This document shows, in pieces, positions 1 through 7,103 of a stretch of DNA of 12,467 nucleotides. Below the pieces are notes generated by a model that made no database searches, was not told the DNA's origin, and saw only the letters and a program-made list of their open reading frames with translations. Positions within the stretch are counted from its first letter, which is position 1, and each line of letters starts with the position of its first letter. A program made the translations under genes and the position numbers. The DNA is from Desulfobulbus sp. (GTDB taxonomy: Bacteria; Desulfobacterota; Desulfobulbia; Desulfobulbales; Desulfobulbaceae): the NCBI GenBank assembly GCA_028684915.1, contig JAQUEZ010000175.1, positions 1 to 12,467 on the forward strand, written 5' to 3'.

Positions 1-56
1 ATATCATTGGGTATTTTCACAAATCCAATGTATCAGAAAGCAAAGGGCTTTTCACG

Positions 57-539
57 TTAAAATGGCATTATTTCAAGAGGTTGGCCGTTAATTTTCCCTT
101 GGCTATGCCAACCCCGAAACTTGAGTTGGACCCTATGGTAGGCGATGAGATGAGCTGTTCGATCTGCACTTTCAATCTCGGGATTGATGGTTTGAGCCAC
201 CCCCATGAGCTTGAGGATCTTGGCTTGGTCTGTATTGGCAACCTTGGCTATCACCTTGGGAACCTCGAACTCGCGAAGGTGGTGAGCGGCCAAAACCGTG
301 GCCTCAAATCGTTCCGCTGTGGCAATGACAGCAACATCCGCCGTATCAACGCCCGCCTCTTCCAAGGCCTGGCGTCGAGTAATATCAGCCACCACGGCCT
401 TGCTGACATAGGGTGTGATGGCTTGCACCTGCGCTGCATTTTTATCGACCGCTATCACTTCGGCCCGCATCTCAACAAGCCTTTTCGCCAATTCACTCCC
501 GTAATCCCCTAATCCTAGAATTGCTATCCGAAGACCCAT
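57..539 (-). CDS. ktrA: KtrA/TrkA-type potassium uptake regulatory subunit, C-terminally truncated (RCK_N only)
   Basis: Cytoplasmic nucleotide-binding subunit that gates a KtrB/TrkH potassium channel. The 160 residues begin with a Rossmann fold: GLGDYG at 9-14 is the dinucleotide-binding glycine motif, and the acidic residue ending strand 2 is D32 (VIAVDKN). Family resemblance continues to about residue 132 (PEIESADRTAHL). KtrA proteins are usually about 220 residues, with a C-terminal RCK_C domain that binds regulators such as c-di-AMP; that domain is absent. The last about 22 residues, from L139 on, do not look like KtrA. The start is supported by a GGAG ribosome site 6 nt upstream. It follows ktrB by 47 nt, so the two form an operon. 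No continuation in another frame is visible in the 56 bases downstream. It could be a working N-domain-only regulator or a damaged gene; family assignment is firm, function uncertain. Confidence 0.85.
   Translation of the reverse strand: MGLRIAILGLGDYGSELAKRLVEMRAEVIAVDKNAAQVQAITPYVSKAVVADITRRQALEEAGVDTADVAVIATAERFEATVLAAHHLREFEVPKVIAKVANTDQAKILKLMGVAQTINPEIESADRTAHLIAYHRVQLKFRGWHSQGKINGQPLEIMPF
108..127. repeat. 20-nt sequence shared with the transposase remnant (copy 1)
   Basis: Positions 108-127 match positions 2198-2217 in the same orientation with one mismatch (C at 113 against T at 2203). Sequence on both sides diverges. This copy lies exactly where the KtrA reading frame stops resembling its family (after Q138). 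It is plausibly a scar or terminal sequence of a mobile element; that reading is inferred. Confidence 0.55.
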
Positions 540-586
540 TTTTTTCTCCTTTTCAAAAGCTGCAGGGCAAAAAAAAGAAAGTGGCT

Positions 587-1933
587 CTAGCCAATCATCA
601 CTTGTTCATCGACATATCGGATCATCCGTTTGGGCTGCTGCCGTGCAACGGCAATGGCAACCGTCAGAGGACCGATGCGACCCACATACATCAGAATCAT
701 CACAATAATTTTCCCAGGAATACTTAAACCGGCTGTCAGTCCGGTGGACAGTCCTACCGTGCAAAAAGCCGAAACTGTTTCGAACAGCAGTCCCAAGCCG
801 ACTCCGGTGGAATCGCTGTACTGCATCGTCCCAATCTCACAATAAACCAAAGCGAAGGCTGCAACAATGATCATCAATACAGCAAAGACCGTGAGGGCGG
901 TCGCACGCGCAACTGTTGAAGCTGGGATAGTGCGGTGGAACAGGCTGACATCCTCTTCAGCGCGAAAACGGCTACGGAGCAAAGCGAGCATGACCCCAAA
1001 GGTCGTCGCTTTGATGCCGCCGGCAGTGGAGCCTGGACATCCGCCAATCAGCATCAGCAGCATGGTCAGGAGGAGGGTGGGAATCGTCAAATGACTGTAA
1101 TCCACGACATTGAATCCGGCGGTGCGAGCAGTCACCGATGCAAAAAAACTGGTCAGGAATTGTTCATTCAGGGGTAAGCCGGATAACGATTTGTGGTGTT
1201 CCAAGAGGACATATGCCGCCATTCCGAAGACAAGAAGAATGGCGGTCATGCAGAGGGAGAGCTTGGTGTGCAACGTCATCACTGTTGGATTCAGCTTGCG
1301 CAGCCGTCGTACCGCGTTGGAAAACAATTCGGAAAGCACATTGAATCCAAGCCCACCCGTAACAATAAGAACCGAAAGGGTCGATATTACAAAAAAATTA
1401 TCACGATACCCAATAAAATTGTCTGCGCGTAGGCTCATGCCCGCGTTACAGAAAGCGCTGATGGAATGAAACGTGGCATACCACGCAGCTTGCCCAAACG
1501 GCAGTTGCTGGATTTCGACATTGAAAAGCGACAGGGCGCCAAAAAATTCGATGATGAACGTCACCAAAAAGATTCGTTTCAACAGCGTTCCGAGCCGAGT
1601 CCCCTGTGATGACGTGTATGTCTGAGCAACGCCATCCTGACGGTTTAGCGAAACGCGCTGTCCAAGCATCATGAGTATCATCGATGAAAGCGTCATAATG
1701 CCGAGTCCACCCACTTGGATCAATAATAAAATTACTACTTGACCGAACCGGCTGAATCCAGTTCCTGGGTCCACAACGGAAAGGCCAGTGACGCAAACAG
1801 CACTGGTTGCAGTAAAAAATGCATCAACCATCGGAATTGGGTCGCCTGTGCTTGAAATCGGCATCCCCAGCAACACGCCTCCTATCACAATGGCCAAAGC
1901 AAAGCTTAACAACAAGAAGCGGTTCGAATTCAT
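587..1933 (-). CDS. ktrB: KtrB/TrkH-family potassium uptake membrane subunit
   Basis: Inner-membrane channel-like subunit for K+ (sometimes Na+-coupled) uptake, 448 residues, the usual KtrB length. The four-fold M1-P-M2 repeat is clear from its selectivity-filter segments: CVTGL at 47-51, CNAGM at 162-166, RTAGF at 270-274 and CTVGLS at 391-396. Each keeps the filter glycine (G50, G165, G273, G394). The loop CPGSTAGGIK at 299-308 corresponds to the family's gating loop in the third repeat. The C-terminus (YVGRIGPLTVAIAVARQQ) is the conserved KtrB/TrkH ending. The ATG at 1933 gives a sensible N-terminal helix, but no strong Shine-Dalgarno sequence precedes it, and the frame is open upstream to a stop at 1979-1981 without a better start. 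It is the first gene of the ktrBA operon and appears intact, although its partner KtrA is short. Expected partner: an octameric KtrA ring on the cytoplasmic face. Confidence 0.95.
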   Translation of the reverse strand: MNSNRFLLLSFALAIVIGGVLLGMPISSTGDPIPMVDAFFTATSAVCVTGLSVVDPGTGFSRFGQVVILLLIQVGGLGIMTLSSMILMMLGQRVSLNRQDGVAQTYTSSQGTRLGTLLKRIFLVTFIIEFFGALSLFNVEIQQLPFGQAAWYATFHSISAFCNAGMSLRADNFIGYRDNFFVISTLSVLIVTGGLGFNVLSELFSNAVRRLRKLNPTVMTLHTKLSLCMTAILLVFGMAAYVLLEHHKSLSGLPLNEQFLTSFFASVTARTAGFNVVDYSHLTIPTLLLTMLLMLIGGCPGSTAGGIKATTFGVMLALLRSRFRAEEDVSLFHRTIPASTVARATALTVFAVLMIIVAAFALVYCEIGTMQYSDSTGVGLGLLFETVSAFCTVGLSTGLTAGLSIPGKIIVMILMYVGRIGPLTVAIAVARQQPKRMIRYVDEQVMIG

Positions 1934-2149
1934 GACGCAATACCAAGTTATTTTAATGGGAGTGGAATACCCGTTGAACTACACGACCTTGCCAGGCCGC
2001 ACTCAATCTATCTCTAATATATGTGCTCTATTGCCAAAACCTATCTGATTTTTTGGTTTCAATACCATCTTGCCTTTGCGTATCTCGTGTCCATCCAGAT
2101 ACGACCAATAGACAAGGGAAGATGAAAACACTTTTTTAGTATTTCAGGG
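1934..2149. other. Intergenic region upstream of ktrB
   Basis: About 215 bases with no supported gene. It must hold the ktrBA promoter, but I see no convincing -35/-10 pair; the best minus-strand hexamers (TTGGCA near 2030 and TATATT near 2018) are wrongly spaced for one promoter. A 7-bp inverted repeat (2079-2085 with 2097-2103, 11-nt loop) is present without a T-run. I see no recognisable c-di-AMP (ydaO-type) riboswitch, which often precedes ktr genes. Confidence 0.4.
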
Positions 2150-2639
2150 GGGAAATTTTGGACGCTGAAAGGGGGCCTTTTTCAAAGCTGATTGACACCA
2201 ACTCCGAAACTTGAGTTTGTTGGCGCTCTCAATAGCTCCGCTGCCGAGGGGATGGCCACCTCGGCGTAATTTGCCGTAATCAATGCGCGCCTTGTTGCCC
2301 TTGAGATATCCGACGAGTTTGGTGCGGGCTTGTTGCGCCTCGGTGGTGCGGCATTTAAAGTTGTTGAGACCGATAAGGAAGCATTTGATATTGTTATTGA
2401 AAATCCGCACTTTGGCTTGCTCCACTCACTCCCTGGCTTGGGTGTTCTTCCCGAAATGGATCTGGGCAAAGTCGTGAAGGCGAGGTAAGGCCAGGATTCT
2501 GGCCAGCGTAGTGGTGGAAACCAAAAAGGACCATAAGATCAAAATCGTCTTTGTCCGCCATCGCCATAAACGCCACTGGCTGGCCATCCTCTCCACCAAG
2601 GTCGACCTTGAATCTGCCTACTTTCGCCATATCCCGCAC
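2150..2639 (-). pseudogene. Transposase remnant (ISKra4-like C-terminal half), inactivated
   Basis: The minus-strand frame from about 2485 to 2216 reads as the C-terminal half of a transposase of the ISKra4-like type: HDFAQIHFGKN, then VEQAKVRIFNN, then GNKARIDYGKLRRGGHPLG followed by SGAIESANK. The GSGxxESANK block is the family's conserved signature. An in-frame TGA at 2426-2428 splits it (ARE-stop-VEQAK), most simply from TGG to TGA. Upstream of about 2490 the plausible coding frame shifts (2394-2639 holds a different frame with GGEDGQPVAF), so the N-terminal half is missing or frameshifted. Similarity ends abruptly at the lysine of ESANK (2216), where the 20-nt repeat begins, and the usual end (ICHVRLKRSGAWW-like) is absent. 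Exact IS family is from memory and not certain; that it is a dead transposase is fairly sure. Confidence 0.65.
2198..2217. repeat. 20-nt sequence shared with the ktrA 3' region (copy 2)
   Basis: Nineteen of 20 bases match 108-127 in the same orientation. It starts precisely where the transposase remnant stops matching its family (after ESANK). The bases beyond it, toward 2150, hold a different, G/C-run-containing stretch that I cannot assign. Confidence 0.55.
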
Positions 2640-2657
2640 CCCCGGGTCGGCCCGGGG
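2640..2657. terminator. GC-only hairpin just after the barrel gene
   Basis: A perfect 7-bp stem of only G and C (2640-2646 with 2651-2657, 4-nt loop) lies 12 nt past the stop of the outer-membrane protein gene. It has no T-run, so it is not a standard intrinsic terminator. It could end or stabilise the four-gene ABC operon transcript. Confidence 0.35.
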
Positions 2658-2669
2658 TTCTCCAATACA

Positions 2670-3998
2670 TCAAAAAAAATAGCGAATTCGCAACTCAAGT
2701 TTATTGGCATTCTGTTTTTCGCCAAATTCGCTTGCCTGCCCACCATTAAGCAGGAAAAAACGCAGCTGTACTTCCCAGTTGGTAATTCCGGTGTAGGCTA
2801 TTTCAGGCGTTATGCTATAACTCTGGTCATCAAGATTGATGATCGTCGTCAATGCTGGGGTGAAATACAGAATATCGAAAGGCTCCTTTTGCGAAAATCG
2901 GAGATACAGGTAATCCTGTCCTGGATTGGGCCGGGAATATTCTTGTGCTCCAATCTGCCGCGCTGGCTGGAACACTTGGTTTTTACCACTTCCGGCCCAC
3001 AATTCTTCGCTGTCGGAGACAAGCTGATAGAAACGGCTCATTTCTTCCTCGGAATAACCACCACCATTTTGATAATACTCAACAATCGAGGTCAGGTCGA
3101 ATTCGGTTAGATAGCGAATGCCGACAAGATAGGACGTCGCTGAAAGGGATTGGCGGAATCGACGCCCTTCCTCGTCGATATTCAATCGTTCCATTTCCGG
3201 AATATACGCAACCTCGCCGTGTACCTCGAAGTTACTGGTTACATTGCGGGAAAAGTCGGCGCCAAAACGAGTCGTGCGACTGTTGCCGCTGAAAAGGATA
3301 AGGTCTATGTCTGTGTCAAGATAGAGGAGATAGAGTTTTGTGGCCAGATTGACATTGTTCTCTGTGCCAAAATCCTCGTTCACCCCCTGCCAGACAGGGA
3401 GAAGCGCCGTGGTCAAAGCAAGATTACGCAGGTCTCCCGAGTAACTTCGAATCACCTCCACATCCGTGGCCATATACCCTTCCAGTGCTTCTTCGGGATT
3501 GTTCGGATCTTTGACTCGATTAATGAACCCTGTAGGATTCCATGCGTATCCCTTCCCCCATTTGTAGGATCTTTTTCCAACGGTCGCGGTCAGTCCAGAG
3601 GAAGAAGAAATATTGAGATAGGCCTCATAGGCATCAGCCGTATCAGTCCAGCCGAAGGTGTCCTCTTGCCCATAAGCCTTGAGCAACCAATTGAACCTGG
3701 ATATTCCTTGGGCATACGAACCATTGAGCAACAAACTACCCGTCAATTGGTCTAGCATCGGTTGAGGGTCGTCATAGAAATTCAATACTGAAAAAGCGGA
3801 TCCCTGGCGAACATCCATGTGCTCCCATTTGAGTTCAGCATACCCGCCCATTTCCCAAGCCTTTTTCTCAAACTCTTCAATGTTCAGGGAATATTCTTCC
3901 TTGGCGCAGGTTACGTTTGGTATTGCTGCAATCATAATCACAAGCGTCAACGACAGCCACATCCCATAACCAGAGGAATGTCGCTTACCGGAGTCCAT
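2670..3998 (-). CDS. Putative outer-membrane beta-barrel protein of an ABC/LolA-like export operon
   Basis: I do not recognise a named family with certainty. The 442 residues from the chosen start carry an N-terminal signal peptide: a hydrophobic stretch at about 13-29 with likely cleavage after TCA (30-32). The mature part is rich in alternating polar/hydrophobic stretches and aromatic residues and ends LELRIRYFF, a terminal Phe on an amphipathic strand as recognised by the BAM machinery. This suggests a large outer-membrane barrel. The start at 3998 overlaps the LolA-like gene by 14 nt and has AAGG a few bases upstream. A longer start at 4034 is possible but gives an implausible N-terminus before the signal peptide. 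It is the last gene of a four-gene operon, so it is the likely outer-membrane acceptor or exit channel for cargo moved by the ABC transporter and LolA-like carrier. That role is inferred from context. Confidence 0.8.
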   Translation of the reverse strand: MDSGKRHSSGYGMWLSLTLVIMIAAIPNVTCAKEEYSLNIEEFEKKAWEMGGYAELKWEHMDVRQGSAFSVLNFYDDPQPMLDQLTGSLLLNGSYAQGISRFNWLLKAYGQEDTFGWTDTADAYEAYLNISSSSGLTATVGKRSYKWGKGYAWNPTGFINRVKDPNNPEEALEGYMATDVEVIRSYSGDLRNLALTTALLPVWQGVNEDFGTENNVNLATKLYLLYLDTDIDLILFSGNSRTTRFGADFSRNVTSNFEVHGEVAYIPEMERLNIDEEGRRFRQSLSATSYLVGIRYLTEFDLTSIVEYYQNGGGYSEEEMSRFYQLVSDSEELWAGSGKNQVFQPARQIGAQEYSRPNPGQDYLYLRFSQKEPFDILYFTPALTTIINLDDQSYSITPEIAYTGITNWEVQLRFFLLNGGQASEFGEKQNANKLELRIRYFF

Positions 3999-4725
3999 CG
4001 ACCTTGGGCAGATAGTTGAGGGTGAACACCTCATCGGCGAACTCTTTCTTTTGAATTTTCGCCGTGATCATTCTCGATTTATAGCCTTTATACAGTGGGC
4101 TATCGGTTTCCAGCACCGATGGGCTGACAATCCCTTCACCAAAATCTTGCGTCTTGTCATAGTGGAGCGTCTTGATCAGCATGCCGCTGGCGGCATGGCA
4201 ATCGATGGTCTTGGGGAGCAGGGTTGCCTTGTCCACCACCATCTTCAAGCCATCATAGGCAACCGTTGCATTTTTCGCCTTCAACGCCAAAACATACTGG
4301 TTCCCCTCTTCACTGATCTGCTGAACAGTGTACTCGACACTGAAATCCAGACGCAGAATATCGGCATTGTTGAACACCCCGCCAACCACGGATTGCAGAC
4401 TGGTTATGCGGATAGGTTTGCCGACGTTAGGAATATAGAGCCACATGTTTTCATCAAGCCGCAAGGTGGCGCGGCCCTTGTCGCTGGCTGGCGACAAAAA
4501 CAGCGCAACCATTTTATCCTGCCTTTTTTTGACAGTGTACAGGATGAATTCTTTGGATGCGCCATCCGGTTCAATGTTGATCAACTTCCGGTACATTTCA
4601 TAGGATTCAGGCTGCATCTTCCTGTCAACTTGTTGCAAAATTGCAGTCCCATCTAATGCAAACGCAGAGACAGCGCCGGATAGGAATGCAAGAAGACCGA
4701 CCAAAGCGGCAAAAATAGTTTTCAT
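3985..4725 (-). CDS. LolA-like periplasmic outer-membrane lipoprotein-sorting protein
   Basis: Predicted periplasmic carrier of a hydrophobic cargo (lipoprotein or lipid). The 246-residue protein has a clean signal peptide: K2, a hydrophobic core at about 4-20, and cleavage near AFA-LDG (21-23). The mature part matches the LolA-like 'outer membrane lipoprotein-sorting protein' group (PF17131 type) in length and in blocks such as MWLYIPNVGKPIRI (94-107) followed by SVVGGVFNNADIL (112-124). I chose the ATG at 4725 because AAGGAGTG lies just upstream and overlaps the permease stop codon; the longer frame to 4824 would destroy the signal peptide. It sits 10 nt after the permease and overlaps the barrel gene by 14 nt, so the three are translationally coupled. 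A direct hand-off from permease to carrier to outer membrane is the likely mechanism, by analogy with LolCDE-LolA. The cargo is unknown. Confidence 0.87.
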   Translation of the reverse strand: MKTIFAALVGLLAFLSGAVSAFALDGTAILQQVDRKMQPESYEMYRKLINIEPDGASKEFILYTVKKRQDKMVALFLSPASDKGRATLRLDENMWLYIPNVGKPIRITSLQSVVGGVFNNADILRLDFSVEYTVQQISEEGNQYVLALKAKNATVAYDGLKMVVDKATLLPKTIDCHAASGMLIKTLHYDKTQDFGEGIVSPSVLETDSPLYKGYKSRMITAKIQKKEFADEVFTLNYLPKVDGLR

Positions 4726-4735
4726 GCAACACTCC

Positions 4736-5980
4736 TTACACATGACGTAACGCGGTGATAGGATCCATTCGAGCCGCCTTCCAAGCCGGCTGCAGACTGC
4801 CAAGCACCGCAATGGCAATAACAATCAACGCCACCGTGACAAGGTCAGTTAATGCTATGGACGGATTGAGGATGATCCCCTGTTGCTGGCCAAAATTAAA
4901 ACTGATCCGGGCAGCTCTGAGTGCTGTAATCGTGACCAGACTGAAAACGATACCAAGCAATGTTCCGAAAATGCCGAGCAAGAGCCCTTCGGTGAGAAAG
5001 AGCGAAAGGATTTTTCCAGGGCTGGTGCCGATCGCGGCAATGGCGCCAATTTCGTTAATCCGCTCATATACCGCCATCATCATGACGTTCATGATGCTGA
5101 CCAACACAATGGCCACCAGCATGATTTTGATAAACAGGGTCAACAGGTCGATCATTTTGGCAATATTGGCAAAAGGCGTGAGCTTGTCCCAGGTGTGGAC
5201 CTCAAAAACCGGTTTATCCATCTTGTTGCGGATGGGCTCCAACACCCCGGTCAGGGTTGTAAAAACGTTGTCGAGCTGGCGCATGTCCTTGAGCCGAACA
5301 GCAATCTCGCTGACCTCTTTTCCCTCCATGCGCAGCAGGGTTTGGGCATCATCCACATGGATATAGCCATCGCGGCCTCCTGGACCGGTCACTCCCTCAA
5401 CGATACCGCGAACGATAAAGGACTGGCCGTTTACCGAGCCGTCTTTATTGGTTGCCACCAGGACAACATCATTGCCGACCTCCACCTTCATCCCTTTCGC
5501 GAGCAGTTCCGGCGCCAGGATTTCCCCTTTCTTGAGCAGTCCCTTCTTCTCTCCTTTAATAATGCGGTTCAAGAGCTCAGGCATGGTCCGCATCTCCCGT
5601 TCGGGATCGACCGCATTCAAACGGATATTGGTGGTCTCGGTATAGTTGCTCAACATCGCTCCCAGCTTGACACGCGGAGAGAAGGCTTCTATGGCATCGT
5701 TACTTTTGAGAATTTCTTCGAGCTGAGCAACCTGTTTTTCCAGCAGATTACGATTCAAGGGAAGGGTGTCGATCGAGGCGAGATATCCTTTCTGATGAAT
5801 TTGCAGATGGCCAAGCATGGAATCGGTGATCTGCCCGATCATCATGTTTTTGAAGGACCCGGAAACGGAGATAAAGAGCAGAACCGACACAACTCCAAGA
5901 GTGATCAATGACGAAGTAAGGATGGTCCGCCGCTGGTACCGGCGCAGATTGCGAACGGCGATCTTGAGGATATTAACCAT
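4736..5980 (-). CDS. ABC transporter permease, FtsX/LolE/MacB type
   Basis: Inner-membrane permease of 414 residues with the four-helix MacB-like topology: helix 1 at about 19-41, a large periplasmic domain at about 42-275, then helices at about 278-303, 326-353 and 378-398. The cytoplasmic loop ERINEIGAIAAIGTSPGKI (306-324) is the FtsX-family coupling segment, and QPAWKAARMDPITALRH (397-413) is the conserved C-terminal motif. Such permeases act by mechanotransmission, driving extraction of lipoproteins or lipids from the membrane rather than classical import. The start at 5980 has GGAGG 5 nt upstream and overlaps the ATPase gene by 8 nt (ATGGTTAA); a longer frame to 6046 lacks support. It is usually a dimer; with one permease gene here, a homodimer is expected, unlike the LolC/LolE heterodimer. 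Partner ATPase and LolA-like carrier are encoded on either side. Confidence 0.93.
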   Translation of the reverse strand: MVNILKIAVRNLRRYQRRTILTSSLITLGVVSVLLFISVSGSFKNMMIGQITDSMLGHLQIHQKGYLASIDTLPLNRNLLEKQVAQLEEILKSNDAIEAFSPRVKLGAMLSNYTETTNIRLNAVDPEREMRTMPELLNRIIKGEKKGLLKKGEILAPELLAKGMKVEVGNDVVLVATNKDGSVNGQSFIVRGIVEGVTGPGGRDGYIHVDDAQTLLRMEGKEVSEIAVRLKDMRQLDNVFTTLTGVLEPIRNKMDKPVFEVHTWDKLTPFANIAKMIDLLTLFIKIMLVAIVLVSIMNVMMMAVYERINEIGAIAAIGTSPGKILSLFLTEGLLLGIFGTLLGIVFSLVTITALRAARISFNFGQQQGIILNPSIALTDLVTVALIVIAIAVLGSLQPAWKAARMDPITALRHV

Positions 5981-6674
5981 GGAAACCTCCATCAGTATTC
6001 GATTCCACGAGCAGTCCGTCTTCAAGAGTAAACACGGTTTCCACATTGCTGACTATTTTGGGATCATGGGTTGAGAAGATGAAGGTCGTGCCGAATTCAT
6101 CACGCATTGCTTTCATCAGGGTGATGATGTGCAACGCGGTTTCCCGGTCGAGGTTGGCGGTTGGCTCATCGGCCAGAACCAATTCAGCCCGTGTAACCAG
6201 GGCTCGCGCCACAGCCACCCGTTGCTTTTGGCCACCGGAAATCTGGTGCGGGTATTTATACCCCTGATCTTGCATGCCGACAGCCGACAACAGTTTGTCT
6301 ACCCGCTCTTTCCGCTCTTGCGCAGGCCAGTTCTGAACCATCAGCAGGGGATATTCAATGTTTTCAAAGACGGTGAGAACCGGGATCAGGTTGAAATCCT
6401 GAAAGATGAAGCCGATGTGGGTTCCCCGAAATTTTGCCGATTCTTTGGCGTTCATGAGGGAAACGTCTTGACCGGCGACGGTGAGAACACCAGCCGTTGG
6501 CGGGTCCAAGCAGCCGATCATATTGAGAAGGGTACTTTTGCCGCTGCCCGATGGACCGATAAACGAGACAAATGAGGCAGGGAAGATAGAAAAATTTATG
6601 CCCCGAATCGCCGCGACCGTTACTTCTCCGACCCTATAGTTTTTTTTAAGCTCTTTGGCCTCGACAAGTGCCAT
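5973..6674 (-). CDS. ABC transporter ATP-binding protein, LolD/MacB type
   Basis: Cytoplasmic ATPase powering the adjacent FtsX-type permease. All motifs are intact in 233 residues: Walker A GPSGSGKST at 40-48, Q-loop Q92 (FIFQDFNLIPVLT), signature SGGQKQRVAVARAL at 146-159, Walker B LVLADEPT at 165-172 with catalytic E170, D-loop ANLD and H-loop H203 (STHD). The FNLIP-LTVFENIEYPL segment is typical of the LolD/MacB/FtsE branch. The ATG at 6674 has GGAGG 7 nt upstream. It is the first gene of the operon and overlaps the permease by 8 nt. No convincing promoter is visible in the 430 bases upstream. Confidence 0.95.
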   Translation of the reverse strand: MALVEAKELKKNYRVGEVTVAAIRGINFSIFPASFVSFIGPSGSGKSTLLNMIGCLDPPTAGVLTVAGQDVSLMNAKESAKFRGTHIGFIFQDFNLIPVLTVFENIEYPLLMVQNWPAQERKERVDKLLSAVGMQDQGYKYPHQISGGQKQRVAVARALVTRAELVLADEPTANLDRETALHIITLMKAMRDEFGTTFIFSTHDPKIVSNVETVFTLEDGLLVESNTDGGFHG

Positions 6675-7103
6675 GCTATGGCCTCCTTCATTGCGGGTGA
6701 ACTTGGTAAAGACGACTACATTTGTTTGTCTTCGGAAGGGCGTGGGAGTGTTTCTTTTGAGCTCGATTTTCTCTCGAAAAAGGCCTCTCTATCGTTTGTG
6801 CTTTTACAAAGGGGATCTTCAACGATCGGCGGCGTCTGCTCCATATTCCGGAAGTAGCCGAGGCCAGCTTGTCCGAGAGGGCAAAGAAATTACCCAACTG
6901 GCGGAGGACGAAAGCGTGTGTGTACCCACGAGGGGCTCGATACACCGCGCGTGTCGAACATTGCGGTCGGCCGCCCCCCGGAATGTCATCCCTGTACTCC
7001 CATCAGGTGCATGCCGACTTGCACGGCATGGGCAGTTTTGTTGATTGCAAAAATAAAATGCCGGGCCGGTTGAACTGCGTTTTCTAGATAACCACGGTCC
7101 CGC
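6675..7103. other. Long intergenic region upstream of the ABC operon
   Basis: About 430 bases with no gene I can support. It must hold the promoter and leader of the ABC operon, but no clear -35/-10 pair stands out. A perfect 7-bp inverted repeat (7010-7016 with 7024-7030, 7-nt loop) lies about 75 nt past the end of the radical SAM gene and could act at its 3' end, though no T-run follows on the minus strand. A minus-strand frame of 42 codons (6716-6844, hydrophilic product, starting MEQTPPIVEDP) sits just before the ATPase but lacks a usable ribosome site; open plus-strand frames here have no recognisable product. Confidence 0.4.

Noticed and set aside
5..30. 6-bp inverted repeat after ktrA
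   Set aside because: Short stem with a 14-nt loop and no T-run; not distinguishable from chance.
81..512. 143-codon plus-strand frame
   Set aside because: Antisense shadow of ktrA; the minus-strand product has a clear Rossmann motif and ribosome site.
2691..2701. Third partial match (11 nt) to the shared 20-mer, at the end of the barrel gene
   Set aside because: It encodes the natural NKLEL ending of the barrel protein on the opposite strand, and an 11-nt match is expected many times by chance in this window.
4883..5911. 342-codon plus-strand frame
   Set aside because: Antisense to the ABC permease, whose conserved FtsX motifs and coupled starts leave no doubt about the coding strand.
6716..6844. 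42-codon hydrophilic minus-strand frame ahead of the ABC ATPase
   Set aside because: No usable Shine-Dalgarno sequence and no family resemblance; length compatible with chance.
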